NCBI RefSeq assembly: GCF_964204865.1
Contig: NC_135250.1
Span: forward strand, 20,203,395-20,267,394
DNA from: Styela clava
Taxonomy: Eukaryota; Chordata; Ascidiacea; Stolidobranchia; Styelidae
Direction of reading: 5' to 3'
Length of the DNA: 64,000 nt
Shown here: positions 22,401 through 34,207 of the stretch, piece after piece
Layout of the letters: each line of letters begins with the position of its first letter
Numbering within the stretch: position 1 is the first letter of the stretch
Program-made: the position numbers and the translations under genes
The notes under the pieces: model-generated
The model's input: only the letters and a program-made list of their open reading frames with translations
Databases searched by the model: none
What the model was told of the DNA's origin: nothing

Positions 22401-25400
22401 AAGGGTTTAAATCTCCGAATTCAAACTCTAGTTCGAATAGCTAAAAAAAACTCGCAAATTTTCTGCCAATAAATACAAATAGTTGCCAATGGTTTAGTAT
22501 ACGCCAACAGTAAAAGTGTCCTGCGGACTGCATGGACTACTCTGATATATAACATACCTAAAATCTCTCATATTTGTTGTGCTGCATTCAGATACCGTAA
22601 CGTTTTCACATAAATTGTATAGCTCCGTTTCCATGAATGTATATTGTGGCGATATAAAGTGAGGAAGTGTGAAGAGTAACGTTCCTAGTCCTGCTAGGAA
22701 GATTCCCCATCCAATCCATCGTGGCTTATGAATATCTTCGCCGACAAATGTAATGATGAGCAGCGCACAAACGGCAGCCATATCAAAGCTACTGGCAATG
22801 ATACCACTTTCTATACTTTGCAACTCAAATCTGAAAAAAAAAATGTGCACTAAGAAGTGGAAATTGGATGGCGTAATGTGAGGACAAAGAAAAAGCCATG
22901 TTTAGGAACGATTGTATATGAAATATGTGGGAAAAAAGGGTGGAGAGGGAGAATTGGTGGAATTGGAGAGAAGACCAAGAATTAAGAGACCCGTAGGCCG
23001 CGGAACAAATACAGAGAAGAGAAAAAATTGTTAACTTGCCTCTTTTCCAGCGTGCTAATGCATACACCAAGTAATCCCGACATGATTGTTTGCTCTATCA
23101 TATGGGCCATGCTGAGAACAAGTAGTGCCCATTTTGCATTTGCGAAACGTTGACATTGGTCGGCTTCATACCTGGAATGCCGAAATATTGTAGTTGTAAA
23201 AAGCTATAGCCTACTCTAAGGGTTATATACTCATTACTGCAGTATATAAGAGTAGAAAATCCGTGCAACTCCAGTAACACTAATGCAGACTGTACACTGT
23301 ATCAGAGTTTAACATTGCTGCAAAGTGTAAAACTACTTTGGATTATCAGTTCACGACAACGTTGCGTTGATGAAATTTCATTTCAAATGTTATACTTTTG
23401 TATAAAGCCGCCGCCACTGATGCAAAAAATATGAGATTTGAGAGAAACACCCGCCAAGTTTTAGAATCAAAAAATCAGCAATTATTCAGTCATGGTTCGG
23501 GTTAGGAATAATTTGAAAATTTGAAATTTCAGCTCAATCTTCATTCCAAACCCTAATTGGATATTCATCTTATTTTCATTTTGAGAGGTGGCGGGGGTGG
23601 TTTTAGGATACTCCTGTAGTATGTGAACCAAGATGGCGGACACCGGAACGTAGTATGTGTACCAGGTTAGGGTTAGGCCATAATTTTAGGTAAAAATACT
23701 ACGGGTGTCATTTGGCTAGTCCCCGAACTCGTAATAGAACTGAAATAAGGAATATTAGAATGAAATTATTGCTTAACCCTAACATGGTACACGTATTACG
23801 TTCCGATGTACGCCATCTTGGTGCATATACTACGGGGGCGCCGTTTCTAGTGAGGGCTTCCTACAAAAAGTCCCGTTTTCTTACCGCTTAGAAAAGCAAC
23901 AACATGTAATTTGACACCCACATCCTTCTGCGTCACCATCATCACCATCTTCAATTTTCTTGTGATTGTTTGTACCCATTACTATACATAAACACTCTAA
24001 ATATAAGCTGAATATATCAAGTGCCTCCTCATCGTTAAACGACAGTATGAATTTGCAAAAATTCTAATCATTTGTATACAACCGATATAAAATATTTATG
24101 CATAATGCATTCTATCCAATAAGCAAGTATAACCACTGCCCGTCCAGTATTCATATAAATCAAATCGAGTGATTTACATATATATTATAAAATTATATCC
24201 CTTCATCGTGAGCAAAGTTTGAGAATTCAGACTTTTTTTTATTTAAGTTCAAACTATTTATAGTGTATGTATATACCGAAACGATTCGAGTGTGTAGTTT
24301 AGTGCAGGGGTCGGCAAACTTTTGTTGTTCGCGGGCCAAAATTAAAGGTTGCAAGTCATTCGCGGGCCGCACATATTTTTAGAAAGTTACAAACCGAGAG
24401 AATGGCCAATAAATCAGATTTTTTCACACAAATTTCAGTTAAATTTCAAGCAGCGCGCGAAGTCTGATAATTTAAATATTTTCTGCGCCCATAAACCATT
24501 TACACTCAGCATCAACTTTGTCACGTTCTGTTGCCATTTGTCTAATTATAAGCAATTTATAGGTTCATTAAACGAGTGATTGTGAATTATATACTTGTTA
24601 GATTATAATATAATTTAGTGACTCAAAACAAATTCTGTTACGTAAAGAATATAATCGTCAATAAAATTGTTTTGTAAATAAAATTCAGTGAAGCGTCGCG
24701 GGCCGGATTAGCGGGCTGGTTTAGTGCCACAATTCATTGCAAAGAATCTTTATGCTTTTTATTTTACTTTAAACACATTTATAAAAAAGTATGTTATAAT
24801 ACACTACCATAGCACTTTAACAGTAATCGCGACAAAGGAGCTGCCAAGCCTGTGTATGTATTTGTATTATCATATTTTTGGATCACCGCTCTAGGAGACC
24901 CTCATTTTCAGCCGTTCTGTCTATCTGTATGTTTGTCTGTCTGTCTGTGTGTTTAGCTGTAGCGTCTAAACGGCTGGACCGATCTGGATGAAATTTCTAA
25001 CGTGGGTTATGCTGTCACCCTATTTATGTGCGTTTCACTGAAAGTCCGAATTGATGTTCCGTTTTCATGGCAATAGCGAAAAAACGCGCCAACCGTTGTG
25101 AAATTCTAGTTTTCTGACAATTTGTGGCCATTATCTCTTTAACAACGTCGAAAATTAAAATTGCGAGATTGCTTCCCTGATAATCGGGTATGCTTTCGAC
25201 AGTTTACGTGTCACAAGTTACATTTTCCATTCCGATCATCGTGTAATCGCAATTATTTTTTGCAGGTAAATCAATCATGGTTTACTGGGTAAATAGCAAT
25301 ACTTGAAACGCGTTAAGACCCATAGAAGCTTTTGTAGGCATACAAGACATAACCCTACACGAAATGATTTCCTTATTTAGCAAAATTGACTTCGCGCGGT

Positions 25401-26007
25401 TGTACGTTACGTCTAAGCCTTTCTTCAAACAACACAGTTATCTATAAAAGTACTGAAAATGAACAAGGACATGTATTGAATACTCACAAAACTTGTACAA
25501 GAGTTGACATACATCTCGCTGTCTAGAACATCGCACACGACAAACCAATAGCATGTTGCACATATACCACATCAAATACAGTAATGTGTACTTTATGTAA
25601 TGAAATAAATGTTCATATCGGTTGTGTAAGCCCAATCACATCAAACTTGTGAATCGAAAATAAACTATGTCCAGTGCACAAAAGCGAACAAATGTATTTG
25701 CTGTTCGCTATATGCAGATCGCATCATCGACATCCGATTCGGAGCAAAGCTCAGACTCCAGATAACACCCTGATTTTTCATTGATTTGAGGTGGTACACA
25801 TATTCCTACTTACCGTGACGACTCCTGCAACTCACTCATGATGTTCTGACTACCCCGAATCTCGAAAAACTCTGATTGTGATGAACCAGTTTCATCTAAT
25901 TCACCCGTTTTAGGACATTTAAGGCCTTCGATAGTGCTGTCCAGTATTACTATTTTAGCGTTCCGTGCTTTAATTACAAGTTCTTGCCGTTTGTGACCGC
26001 TCTCCAT
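16422..26007 (-). CDS. Solute carrier organic anion transporter (OATP, SLCO4-like)
   Basis: A 12-TM plasma-membrane carrier for large organic anions. Coding exons in order: 25814-26007, 23040-23171, 22558-22830, 20541-20656, 19941-20247, 19390-19565, 18902-19063, 18106-18278, 17610-17816, 17103-17273, 16422-16622. Phases agree throughout and give 703 aa, usual for OATPs. The start is the ATG at 26007; an in-frame stop lies just upstream. Family marks are SGIIASSFDMAA, HKPRWIGWGIFLAG, the OATP signature around WIGAWWLGF, and a Kazal-like extracellular loop (CGCSTDHYEPVC, SPCFAGC) with ten cysteines continuing into FTDCSC. GRMLTGIVLDLACVTW precedes the last helix, and the cytosolic tail ends SSETSV. 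The IASSFD and HKPRWIGWG stretches recall SLCO4 members, a tentative assignment. The intron after exon 2 starts with GC, not GT. Confidence 0.95.
20761..21492. mobile_element. Fold-back element with YY1-like motifs, split by a hAT MITE
   Basis: The left arm begins CTCCCGTAGTATGTGAACCA. The right arm ends as the reverse complement of CTCATGTAGTATGTGAACCA. Both arms carry AAGATGGCGGACAC or a close variant (AATATGGCGG on the right), then a GGTTAGGGTTAGG block. A separate element (20930-21425) interrupts it. It lies in the SLCO intron between 20656 and 22558. An intact relative is at 23611-23838. Confidence 0.75.
20930..21425. mobile_element. hAT-type MITE, 496 bp, exact TSD, inside the fold-back element
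   Basis: The ends TAGGGTTACCATA and, from the right, TAGGCTTACCATA are inverted repeats flanked by exact 8-bp copies of CCTAACCC (20922-20929 and 21426-21433). AAAGCGGGAC words recur near both ends. The target duplication lies inside the fold-back element's own GGTTAGGG sequence. Confidence 0.85.
21847..21960. mobile_element. Left end of a CAGGGTGGTCCAACG-type element, truncated
   Basis: CAGGGTGGTCCAACGTTGCG followed by GGGCCGCAG and CGCGGGCCG resembles the left terminus of the hAT MITEs elsewhere in the window. I found no matching right end. Confidence 0.4.
23611..23838. mobile_element. Fold-back element with YY1-like motifs, intact copy
   Basis: A 228-bp inverted repeat. The left arm starts CTCCTGTAGTATGTGAACCA, then AGATGGCGGACACCGGAACG. 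The right arm, reverse-complemented, starts CCCCCGTAGTATATGCACCA, then AGATGGCGTACATCGGAACG. GGTTAGGGTTAGGCCATAAT and GTTAGGGTTAAGCAATAAT follow symmetrically. It sits in the first SLCO intron (23172-25813). Confidence 0.8.
24305..24720. mobile_element. CAGGGGTCGGCAAACT-type hAT element, right end degraded
   Basis: The left end CAGGGGTCGGCAAACTTTTG is followed by two TTCGCGGGCC blocks. At the right, GTCGCGGGCCGGATTAG is the sub-terminal counterpart, but the final inverted repeat is lost. The core is AT-rich without a transposase. Confidence 0.5.
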
Positions 26008-28457
26008 TTTTTTCAATCATAACTGCAATACGAGCCTCTTGCGCTGATACTTGTTGCTTTGTCAAAATGGCGAACTGGCTGCCGTAACATTTTTAACGAA
26101 GGTGGTCGGGCACTCAGAAATAAGAAAGATTTATATCCGAATGAAGTTAAACCACTACCACTAACCACTAAAATGCCAAGAGCTACAGGGACTAAAACAA
26201 ATTGGATCATCGCGATAGCCTATATACTGACGCGAGTCTGAGTATAAGCGGAGATCCTGATGGGCGCCTATTATTGCCGATAAATAAACATATCAAACAC
26301 CCACACAGACACTCTCAGCAAACGACTCACGTAATTACAGCCCCAAGTAGGTATCATGACCTGCATTATTTGTTTAACTATATATTTATAATTCTCAGTC
26401 ACGTTGCACGGTGTAAAATAGTCGACATCAGCTGTTTTTGCAGCGATACACTCATGACTTCACTGAGGTATGTATATATCTCTATATCAGTCCCAGAATT
26501 TATTACCCTAAAATAGGCTGCACTAAAAAGTACATATGTGGCACATTGGCTCAATAACTTTCCCGTTTATTGCTTGATTTCCAAAAAAATAGTTAGATAA
26601 TTACGAATATATGTACTAATCGCAGACCATTTCTTTCTTACATAGAAGTTGAAAAAAATCGTATACTGTATCCTGTATGTCTTAGTCTTGGGGCAGCTAC
26701 ACTTGGTATACATACAATTACTGATTTTAATTTCCTGGAGATATACTTACGAATGTATAGGCAATAGGCGTTTTGATAAACTACATAGAGTAAAAATAAT
26801 GCCAATTCATATGTGATTTATTCTACACCGTCAATTTTGGTATATATTAGGATTTATCTCACTCCCCTACATCCTATAGTTTTGCTAAACCGTTATTGTA
26901 ATGATTAGTATATGTTTTCCTGTATAAGAGCGAGTGTATAAAAAGAGCGCAAAAACTATTCTTCGAATCAGCTGTTAACAAACATGCGGCAATAACAATT
27001 GACTAGAAGTTACAGGAAAACCTATCACTAGTCACACGCGTTGGCAACTGTCTCTAACTAACTGAGATGTTCCATTTTCTTCGCAGGAATACAAACTCTA
27101 AAAAATTAATTTTTGATATATATATATTAAAAATACGCTGAATAGCTTCGATTACTATATCAAGCGTAAAACGATTCAATATATAAGCCATCGATATAAG
27201 CTAATCTGTGGTACGACATGTAGTATTATGCATACTTGTATTTATATAATCTATCAACCTTTACACATATATGAATGATGAGGTTGCTGCTTGTATCGGT
27301 TGTTAACAGGAACACATTCGTTTGTTTGTTTGTTAGATCAGTTGTTTGTCTTCCCGGATAACGCCATATAGTTCAAAACAGTACTGTAAAGATAATATCA
27401 CGTCAGTTATAAGTAAAGGTATTAATATACTCAATATCATAATGTGTGGAAAACGTCATTGGATCACATCAATAGAAATCATAGACCCTTGGTAGATTTT
27501 CAATTTCCGGTGATCATCTTTCACACACAAATGATTGTGAATTTTAAGATTTTTTTGCAATCAGATGGCGCAAACAATCTTCCATTCATAGCACCTCGTT
27601 CGTTTACGATATAATTTTACTGTTAACTGAACAATCAATTCGCGTTAATTTGGTTGCTTGTCAACAACACGCGCAGTACTATTGTTCTGGTCCTGCAAAA
27701 TCTGTTACGTAGTAATGTATTTTCGGATTTGCTCTGAACTTTTTCTTACTCCAAATTCTTGTCAAAACCATATAATATCTTCCTCTGTAAATTCCTATAT
27801 TTATGAAGATAGCACCACTGCAATAATGAACTCAGATATTGAAGTAAAGTGATATATATCTATTTTAGAGTTAGGAAAATAATATTTGTGACGATTGGTT
27901 GGTCGAATAGAATCCTGTACGCCAGTCTACTATGATGCTGATAAGTTGTTGAGAACCAAATAGCATCGTAAATAAATCGACAGTGTTTTGGACTGGAAGA
28001 ATTGTGTCGATGCTGTCCATTTTGACCCATTAAGGAATTGTTGCAGCAATTTTAAAGTTTTTTATTCGCGATAAAAATGGAAAAATCAAAACTGAAATCA
28101 AGCAATACACAATAAAAGATAACACTTGAATAAACAGGGGAATAAATAAATGCAAAAAAGAAACGAAGCATAAAAATGCAGAGGTAGAAATGACAGATAA
28201 AATACAAGAAAATGCACAATATGGGAGCGTCAATTGATATAGTCTGATCATACGCATTGAATACCAAAAATTGTACCATGATTTAGGTACGGCATTTGCG
28301 TTGCTGATTTCGTAAAATCGAAGGTAAAAATCTATATGTAGCAAATGCAAATGGAAGCGAATAGAACTTATCAACTTCATTCTAAATTAGACTGAAACTG
28401 GTATATATACTTCCCACTGAATAACGCTAATACGAAAGGTAAAAGAAATATGGCGAG
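26008..28457. other. Intergenic: SLCO 5' flank to SLC38A7-like 3' flank
   Basis: AT-rich sequence with microsatellite-like TATA and TTTG runs. I find no exon chain on either strand. A TATAAAA at about 26937 on the plus strand has no gene beyond it. Confidence 0.4.
28061..28066 (-). terminator. Possible poly(A) signal of the SLC38A7-like gene
   Basis: AATAAA on the minus strand about 390 bp after the stop codon. It is plausible as a 3' end signal but not unique in this AT-rich stretch. Confidence 0.3.
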
Positions 28458-31400
28458 TTAACTTTCATAACATTTACTAGACAATTCTGGGTCTGTGTCA
28501 CGAACATCATCGATGATGGCTCGGCACGTGATTTCTCCAAATAAAAACATTCCACCGACAAACAGGAGCATGCCTACACCCATAAGAAAATAGGATTTGC
28601 GTGTCTTTGGGGATGTATCGTCGAGAATGATCCTCGTTAAAGCGAAACCTGTAGAAAAATGATATTCTGGATTTAGCAACTAAATTGTCAATTCGTATAA
28701 TACAGTAGTGTGCTTTCGTGTCAGTACCTAACCATCCCAAAACAGAGTTGTTGATCTGGGCTTCTACGTTTTTTAGAAGTGGAGCCAAAACTAGCTGTCC
28801 AGATTCGTATTTCTACTTGGAGGGAAATTAAAGAACTCCTCGGATATGAGAGTCGGAATTGAAGACCGAAGATAAAAAAAATTTGCGAAAGCCAAATTTT
28901 CAACATTCAAAATTCCGTGTCTCGGGAATTAAATCTGGAATCCAATTTTTATCAATCCGATTTTGGAATTATTGCTGAATCTGATTATTTGAATAAAGCA
29001 AAGTATGATAATGGCCGGGTGCAGAAACCATTAGCATAATCGACGAACCCAAGAAACTTTTCTTCAACCAGAACAGAATGCTTTATATCAGCTATTTTTT
29101 TCAACTATTTAATTTTATAGATCTTAACCAAGAAAGCATTTCTCAGATATACGGACACGAAAGCTAAAACGAAAAATTTTACTTCTAATGAAATGAAAAT
29201 GCAGTCGCGGAACAACAATGAACAATTTTGATGACGTCATCAAACAACATTTAGAAGTCAAAAACGAACCCCATGAAGCCTAAGAAAAATTTTGAAATCA
29301 ATAAAAGTAAAAGTGATAAACACAATCTTCAACCACCGAAATTATAAAGCCATTGGTCCAGTAGTTAAAGAGAACAGCGATTTTTTTCCACAAAAACAAT
29401 AACAACAGGAAAAGAATAAACGATAACAACAACCTAATAACAAAATGATCCAAATTTTTGTCTTGCCAAATCCCTCACCTGGAAACACCAATATGAAACA
29501 TCCAGCAATCCCGCCTACGACTGCTATCGCCACGCCTATATTAGGAACGAGAAGAGAGAATGCCAAAGAAGAGAAAAACCATGTCATCGTTATGACGTAA
29601 CGACGAATCTTTTCGCGCTTGGGTGGAGGTGTCAAAGTCGTCATTCCAGTCTTTGAAAGAAGAGTGATAAGCGCCGCTCTATTGTAACAAACAGAAGAAA
29701 TGTGGTGAGGCATTTGGTTCTTAATAGTATGAACAATTATAATAAATAAAAGTCTCACCGTCCGCAAAATTGCAAAATAGGATATGATGTAATCATTGCA
29801 ACTACAACTGATATTCTAGCAGCAATGACAAACCAATCTTTAGCATCATATGATTGTAAAATATCACTCTTCGCGGCATCGCCGAATGTCAGGTAGCCGA
29901 AAACTCCTGGTGAAAAATAATAAGTCCATGTAAATAACTTGTTTCTCGTAGATACGGATGAAAAAAAGAATAAATCCATTTCATATTGACAAATGAAATG
30001 GAAAGAATGCATTCTGAATTCAGAACAACTAAATACCGATTTCCATCTGTATAACGTTCTATCTATATTAAAAGTTTATTATTGAACAATAAAAATCTCA
30101 GCAGATTGCGGTTCGAGAAAACAAAACAAGTTCACAGTTTGGTGCGTGTGAGTAAATGAAGCAGGCAACGATGAACAATTGGTGTGTGATGTTGTTGTTT
30201 ACTACTGGTCGAAATAGGCTGGGCACTAATCGCCTACTTTGCTGAACGCCAATACCACAAGTGGCAAAATATTGTCTTGAGTTGGAAGTGGGTTTAATTA
30301 ATAAGTACGAACCTGTCACAGTGTATGTAGTGGCGCATAATACCATAGAACTTACAATAACAATCGACCAGTTTGACATTGTTTTACGTTTTAATGTTGC
30401 ATAGACTGGGACTGAGCTAACGTGACACTGAAAAAGAAAATGTATGTTAGCAAATCAAGTCTGACAAAATGAAAAATAAAATTATACGATGATTACAAAC
30501 TTCAGAATTCGGCTTGATCAAAATTAAATTAACAGCTTTTGAAGTGGCTTAATTTTTTTCGTTAAATACAGATATTCGTTTATAGATAAAAAATTATATT
30601 GTAATATAATGTGATATGTACTTCCCTGGCCAACAAAGTAATATGTGTAAGAGAATGGTGTATCAAATTGCCAAATGATCTTCTATTAACCAGGATTTCC
30701 AGAAATATATAACATGCTTTTAAAAAATTACTAAAAGATACATATATGATTTCAAAGATATATATATTTTTTATATAAATTTCGTTCACCTGATAAGCAA
30801 AGAAAATAGCAGGAATCGCACTGAAAGTCATTCCCCAGCTATCTTTACCACGAGGGTTATGTACTGGGTGATGGTCTTCGGTAAAATATTTGATGACAAC
30901 AGTAAACATAACAACCAAGGTTGCAATAACGCCGATAACACTGGAGGAAAATAAGGAGCATATCAAAAATCTGAATAAAGGGTAAATCAGCCGAGAGTGT
31001 TTCATCTATCGCTCATAATCGGATAAAATTCAACGGGCCTATACTGTGATATGGACTAGCAAGCTATTGCTAACTGTGGCTAAATACGAAGTGAATAATT
31101 AAATTAAACATCATTCACGTTCATGAGTTGCTTAAACTGGATAAACTCACGAAGAATTTGTCGAGAGCTTCACTATCGAGATGAGTGCGAAAATAAACTA
31201 GAACTCAATTTGGGTTGAATGAGAAAAAGGGTTTTGCGATCTTAGAAAAAGATAATACTATGATTGCACAGAAAGAACGCCGCCTTCCAAGACAGATAAC
31301 ATTTATCGCATGTAACAAAAGCAGCGCGTGTCCTGTTAATTCCGTGTTACCAAGACTATGTGGGACACTAGATACTAGAACAGAAAACAACACTTTCAGG

Positions 31401-34148
31401 AATATTTATTTGAATTTCATTTGATGATTGTCCCGTTTGAGAGCAGGGGATTTCACATTAACATCTCGAAGGTGTACAACTATATTTTATCATAAAGTAT
31501 ACCTTTCATCAAGGTCTAGTACGGCTAGCTCAAAAATGCACCTCCGAAATCCTTCCCACAAACCCTATTCTATGACATAGTGATATGTTCAATTCATTCA
31601 GAATATATTGGGATTGTGAACTGTCTTTCAATGAACTTTCATAAAACATAAACATTGATGCAAGTCTGGGCAAGGTTCTCAGGTTCCTGCATTTCATACT
31701 TCAACCCCAATTATAGTTTGAATTTAAAGTGGTGTTACCTGGCGTGTCTTAGGAAACCGATATCCTTTGGTATGCATAACGGTAGTATAATTAGAATTGC
31801 AAACGCTGACATTGTGAATTTTCTGTTCATGTACCAGTGATGACAAAAATCGATTCCCACTATGGCTTCCATAACTGTAAAAGAAGGTATTGTCGTATTA
31901 AAAAGTTCGGGTCGGGGTATGATCATAGACATGGCCACTAGCCAGTCAGTTAAACATACGATATGTGCGTGATTGATCACATTGGACGAAAAAGTATTTG
32001 GTGTGTTCATTTAACGGAGCACTTACACGGTAATTATACTTTTAATTGGCTTTACTTTTTTTTCTTTTGAATTTCGTATGATTTACGGCTTCATCTTATT
32101 ATGATTCCAGATAAATAGCCAGATGAAACACATGCTTCGCCGACAATGGAGACTACAAACGTAGACACTGACTTTGGATCGTTAACCCATTAATTAATTA
32201 ATTAACTACGACCCTCACGCATGCAATATGTTAACGAGGTACATTGAGCCCAATACAAAGTCATGCAAATCATTTTTGACTTGTCATAGTGCGGGTATGA
32301 AAACAATTGGTAGCATGCATTTCGTTATTCACCGACAATGTCCCTAAATGTTCGTCAAAAGAGATTTAATTTCACAACGCGATAGGATCTTAGTCAAACT
32401 TGTTTATTGGCGCATGTTCAAAGAGACACAAACTCTCGCTTAGAAAAACAAACTATCTAGTGGTCATTGATTTCTAAATTCGATAATCCCCATTGATCTT
32501 GTTTTAGACAAACAAAGTTAACCCAATTCAATTGCAGTCATTGTTAGCTTGTGAAGATTAACGTCAACAACATAGGACTTCCTCCCGACAAGGCGACAAT
32601 GCAGACGACATTTTATTGGTTTGGGTGCGTGTCAACAAGAAATGACTAAAAACAACCCGAGCCGGGGTAACAGCCACGAAGAACTTAGATACAATAGATA
32701 AAAAATATACTCCTAGTGTGAAAATTGAATTCCAAATGATTCCTAAAATGGTTTAATGATAGTGATGTAAGTTCGTGTGTGGCGCGAAGGAAGTGAAAAA
32801 AGTTGGAAAATGTGTACCATAGATCTATGAGATGGAAACTCTAGTCGTCAAATCATCATTATATATACCATCTCTGATTCACTGTGCAGTAGTACACACA
32901 TCAAAGCTGAAGTCGACGGTGTTACCCACATTATGAAAGAGCAAATATTTCAAGAATTAAGTTTAAAACTCGGTCATGTGATGCGACGACGACTTTTGCA
33001 ATTATGCAGTCTTTGTCCTATTTATGCAATCGTGCGATAAATGCAAATTTTATTACGTCGTTAACCGAAAGGCCGATCGGTCGCAATTTTATCAAAAACA
33101 CGTGACGCAGCGGTTGAAATGCGCGCGACATTACCAGATCTTAGCGGAAGATCCCGCAGAGAAAGGCTTCAAGTGACAGCTGGTGAGGGGAAAGTGATAA
33201 ATCCTGGCCGAACTATCCCACGTTATTTAAGTACAAGTTTTCATGTTCAATTACCGTGTATCATAACCTACATAGTTGATGAATAAAAAGCATTTGACAA
33301 GGTTTTACAAGGAAATTGAACTACCAAGCTCCAACATGACGCAATTAGCGATTGATTGCGTTTTACGTACCTTTGTCAAATTGATCTCCAATAATGATAA
33401 CCATAGCTATACAAGTGCCAAACATATACACTATTATACATATTTCGGTCGCGATACCGAATCCCTTTCCACAAGTTGCTTCGATTGCAGATTGATATGT
33501 GTTGCTTGAATGTACTTGAGAACAATATGCTAAAGCAAAAAGGCTGGTGACGATTAGAATCAGAAACATCTAAAAAAGAAAGTATTCATTTAATCTCTGC
33601 ACTGTAATAACTTAATTAATTATTCATATTCATGTCATGTACCGCAATTTCGTCATTAATAGTATGGTAACGCAACAGGTTGCATTGGCCTTAAGGTATT
33701 TATAATTCATAATTTATTTTATACAACTTTACTCAAAGCGAAGACCCGGATGAAATTTTAAGTCATTACGTAATTTCTTTTGACCTAACGTAGGCGTAAG
33801 TCATTATCCATGAGCGCGATTTGCACAAACAAAGCTGTTACGCAGTCATTGAAAAGTATGTTCATGTTTACCCTGCAATATCGCGCAAAATATTACTTCA
33901 CTTACCAGTTCCATCGCTACGCCGGGACCAATTCCACCAGCCTGTCCAAATGCGTTTGGAAAATTGAGAAGTCCTGCACCCATAGCGGCATTAACCACTA
34001 TAAAAACTGCTGCAGGTGTTGAAGTTTTTCCTTCGTCAACATCAGGCAGTTCAACCTTTTCATCCCCAGTTTCAGTACTGCGGTAGCCATTTTGTATCGG
34101 TTCATTTATAGCTAAAATAGGTCGTCTCTCTTCTCTGTCTCCCATCAT
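28458..34148 (-). CDS. SLC38A7: SLC38A7 (SNAT7)-like amino-acid transporter
   Basis: A member of the AAAP/SLC38 amino-acid carriers; SNAT7 in vertebrates exports glutamine from lysosomes. Coding exons in order: 33906-34148, 33371-33569, 31739-31874, 30790-30940, 30313-30427, 29759-29906, 29479-29678, 28458-28648. All phases match, giving 460 aa, about the vertebrate SNAT7 length. Marks include a cytosolic N-terminus with GDREERRPIL, TM1 FIVVNAAMGAGLLNFPNAFG, then ALAYCSQ, YMFGTCIAMVIIIGDQFDK, ILPLCIPKDIGF, IPAIFFAYQCHVSSVPVY, VFGYLTFGDAAKSDIL, ITSYPILQFCGRAAL and VVGGIAGCFILVFPGFAL. The start is the first of two adjacent ATGs; a second ATG follows directly. A dispersed repeat (29070-29470) lies in the last intron close to its donor. 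Assignment to SNAT7 rather than SNAT8 is from residue patterns only. Confidence 0.92.
29070..29470 (-). repeat. Dispersed non-coding repeat, copy C (reverse)
   Basis: Reverse-strand copy of the repeats at 606-1130 and 1990-2405, with the TTTGATGACGTCATCAAA palindrome and the ACTACTGGACCAATGGC block. It begins within about 10 bp of the donor of the last SLC38A7-like intron. Confidence 0.55.
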
Positions 34149-34207
34149 CTATTTATATGTATTAAAATCTCTGAAACAAAATATCACAGCAATATTTATA
34201 ACTTACC
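34149..34207 (-). other. 5' leader of the SLC38A7-like gene with a possible 36-bp intron
   Basis: Reading minus, TTCCAG|gtaagt (donor after 34207) is followed 36 bp later by tttcag|AG (exon resumes at 34170), then 22 bp to the ATG. Either this is a very small spliced leader intron, or the acceptor serves another leader, for example by trans-splicing. Confidence 0.45.

Noticed and set aside
26935-26946. TATAAAAA on the plus strand as a promoter
   Set aside because: No gene follows on that strand; such words are expected in AT-rich DNA.
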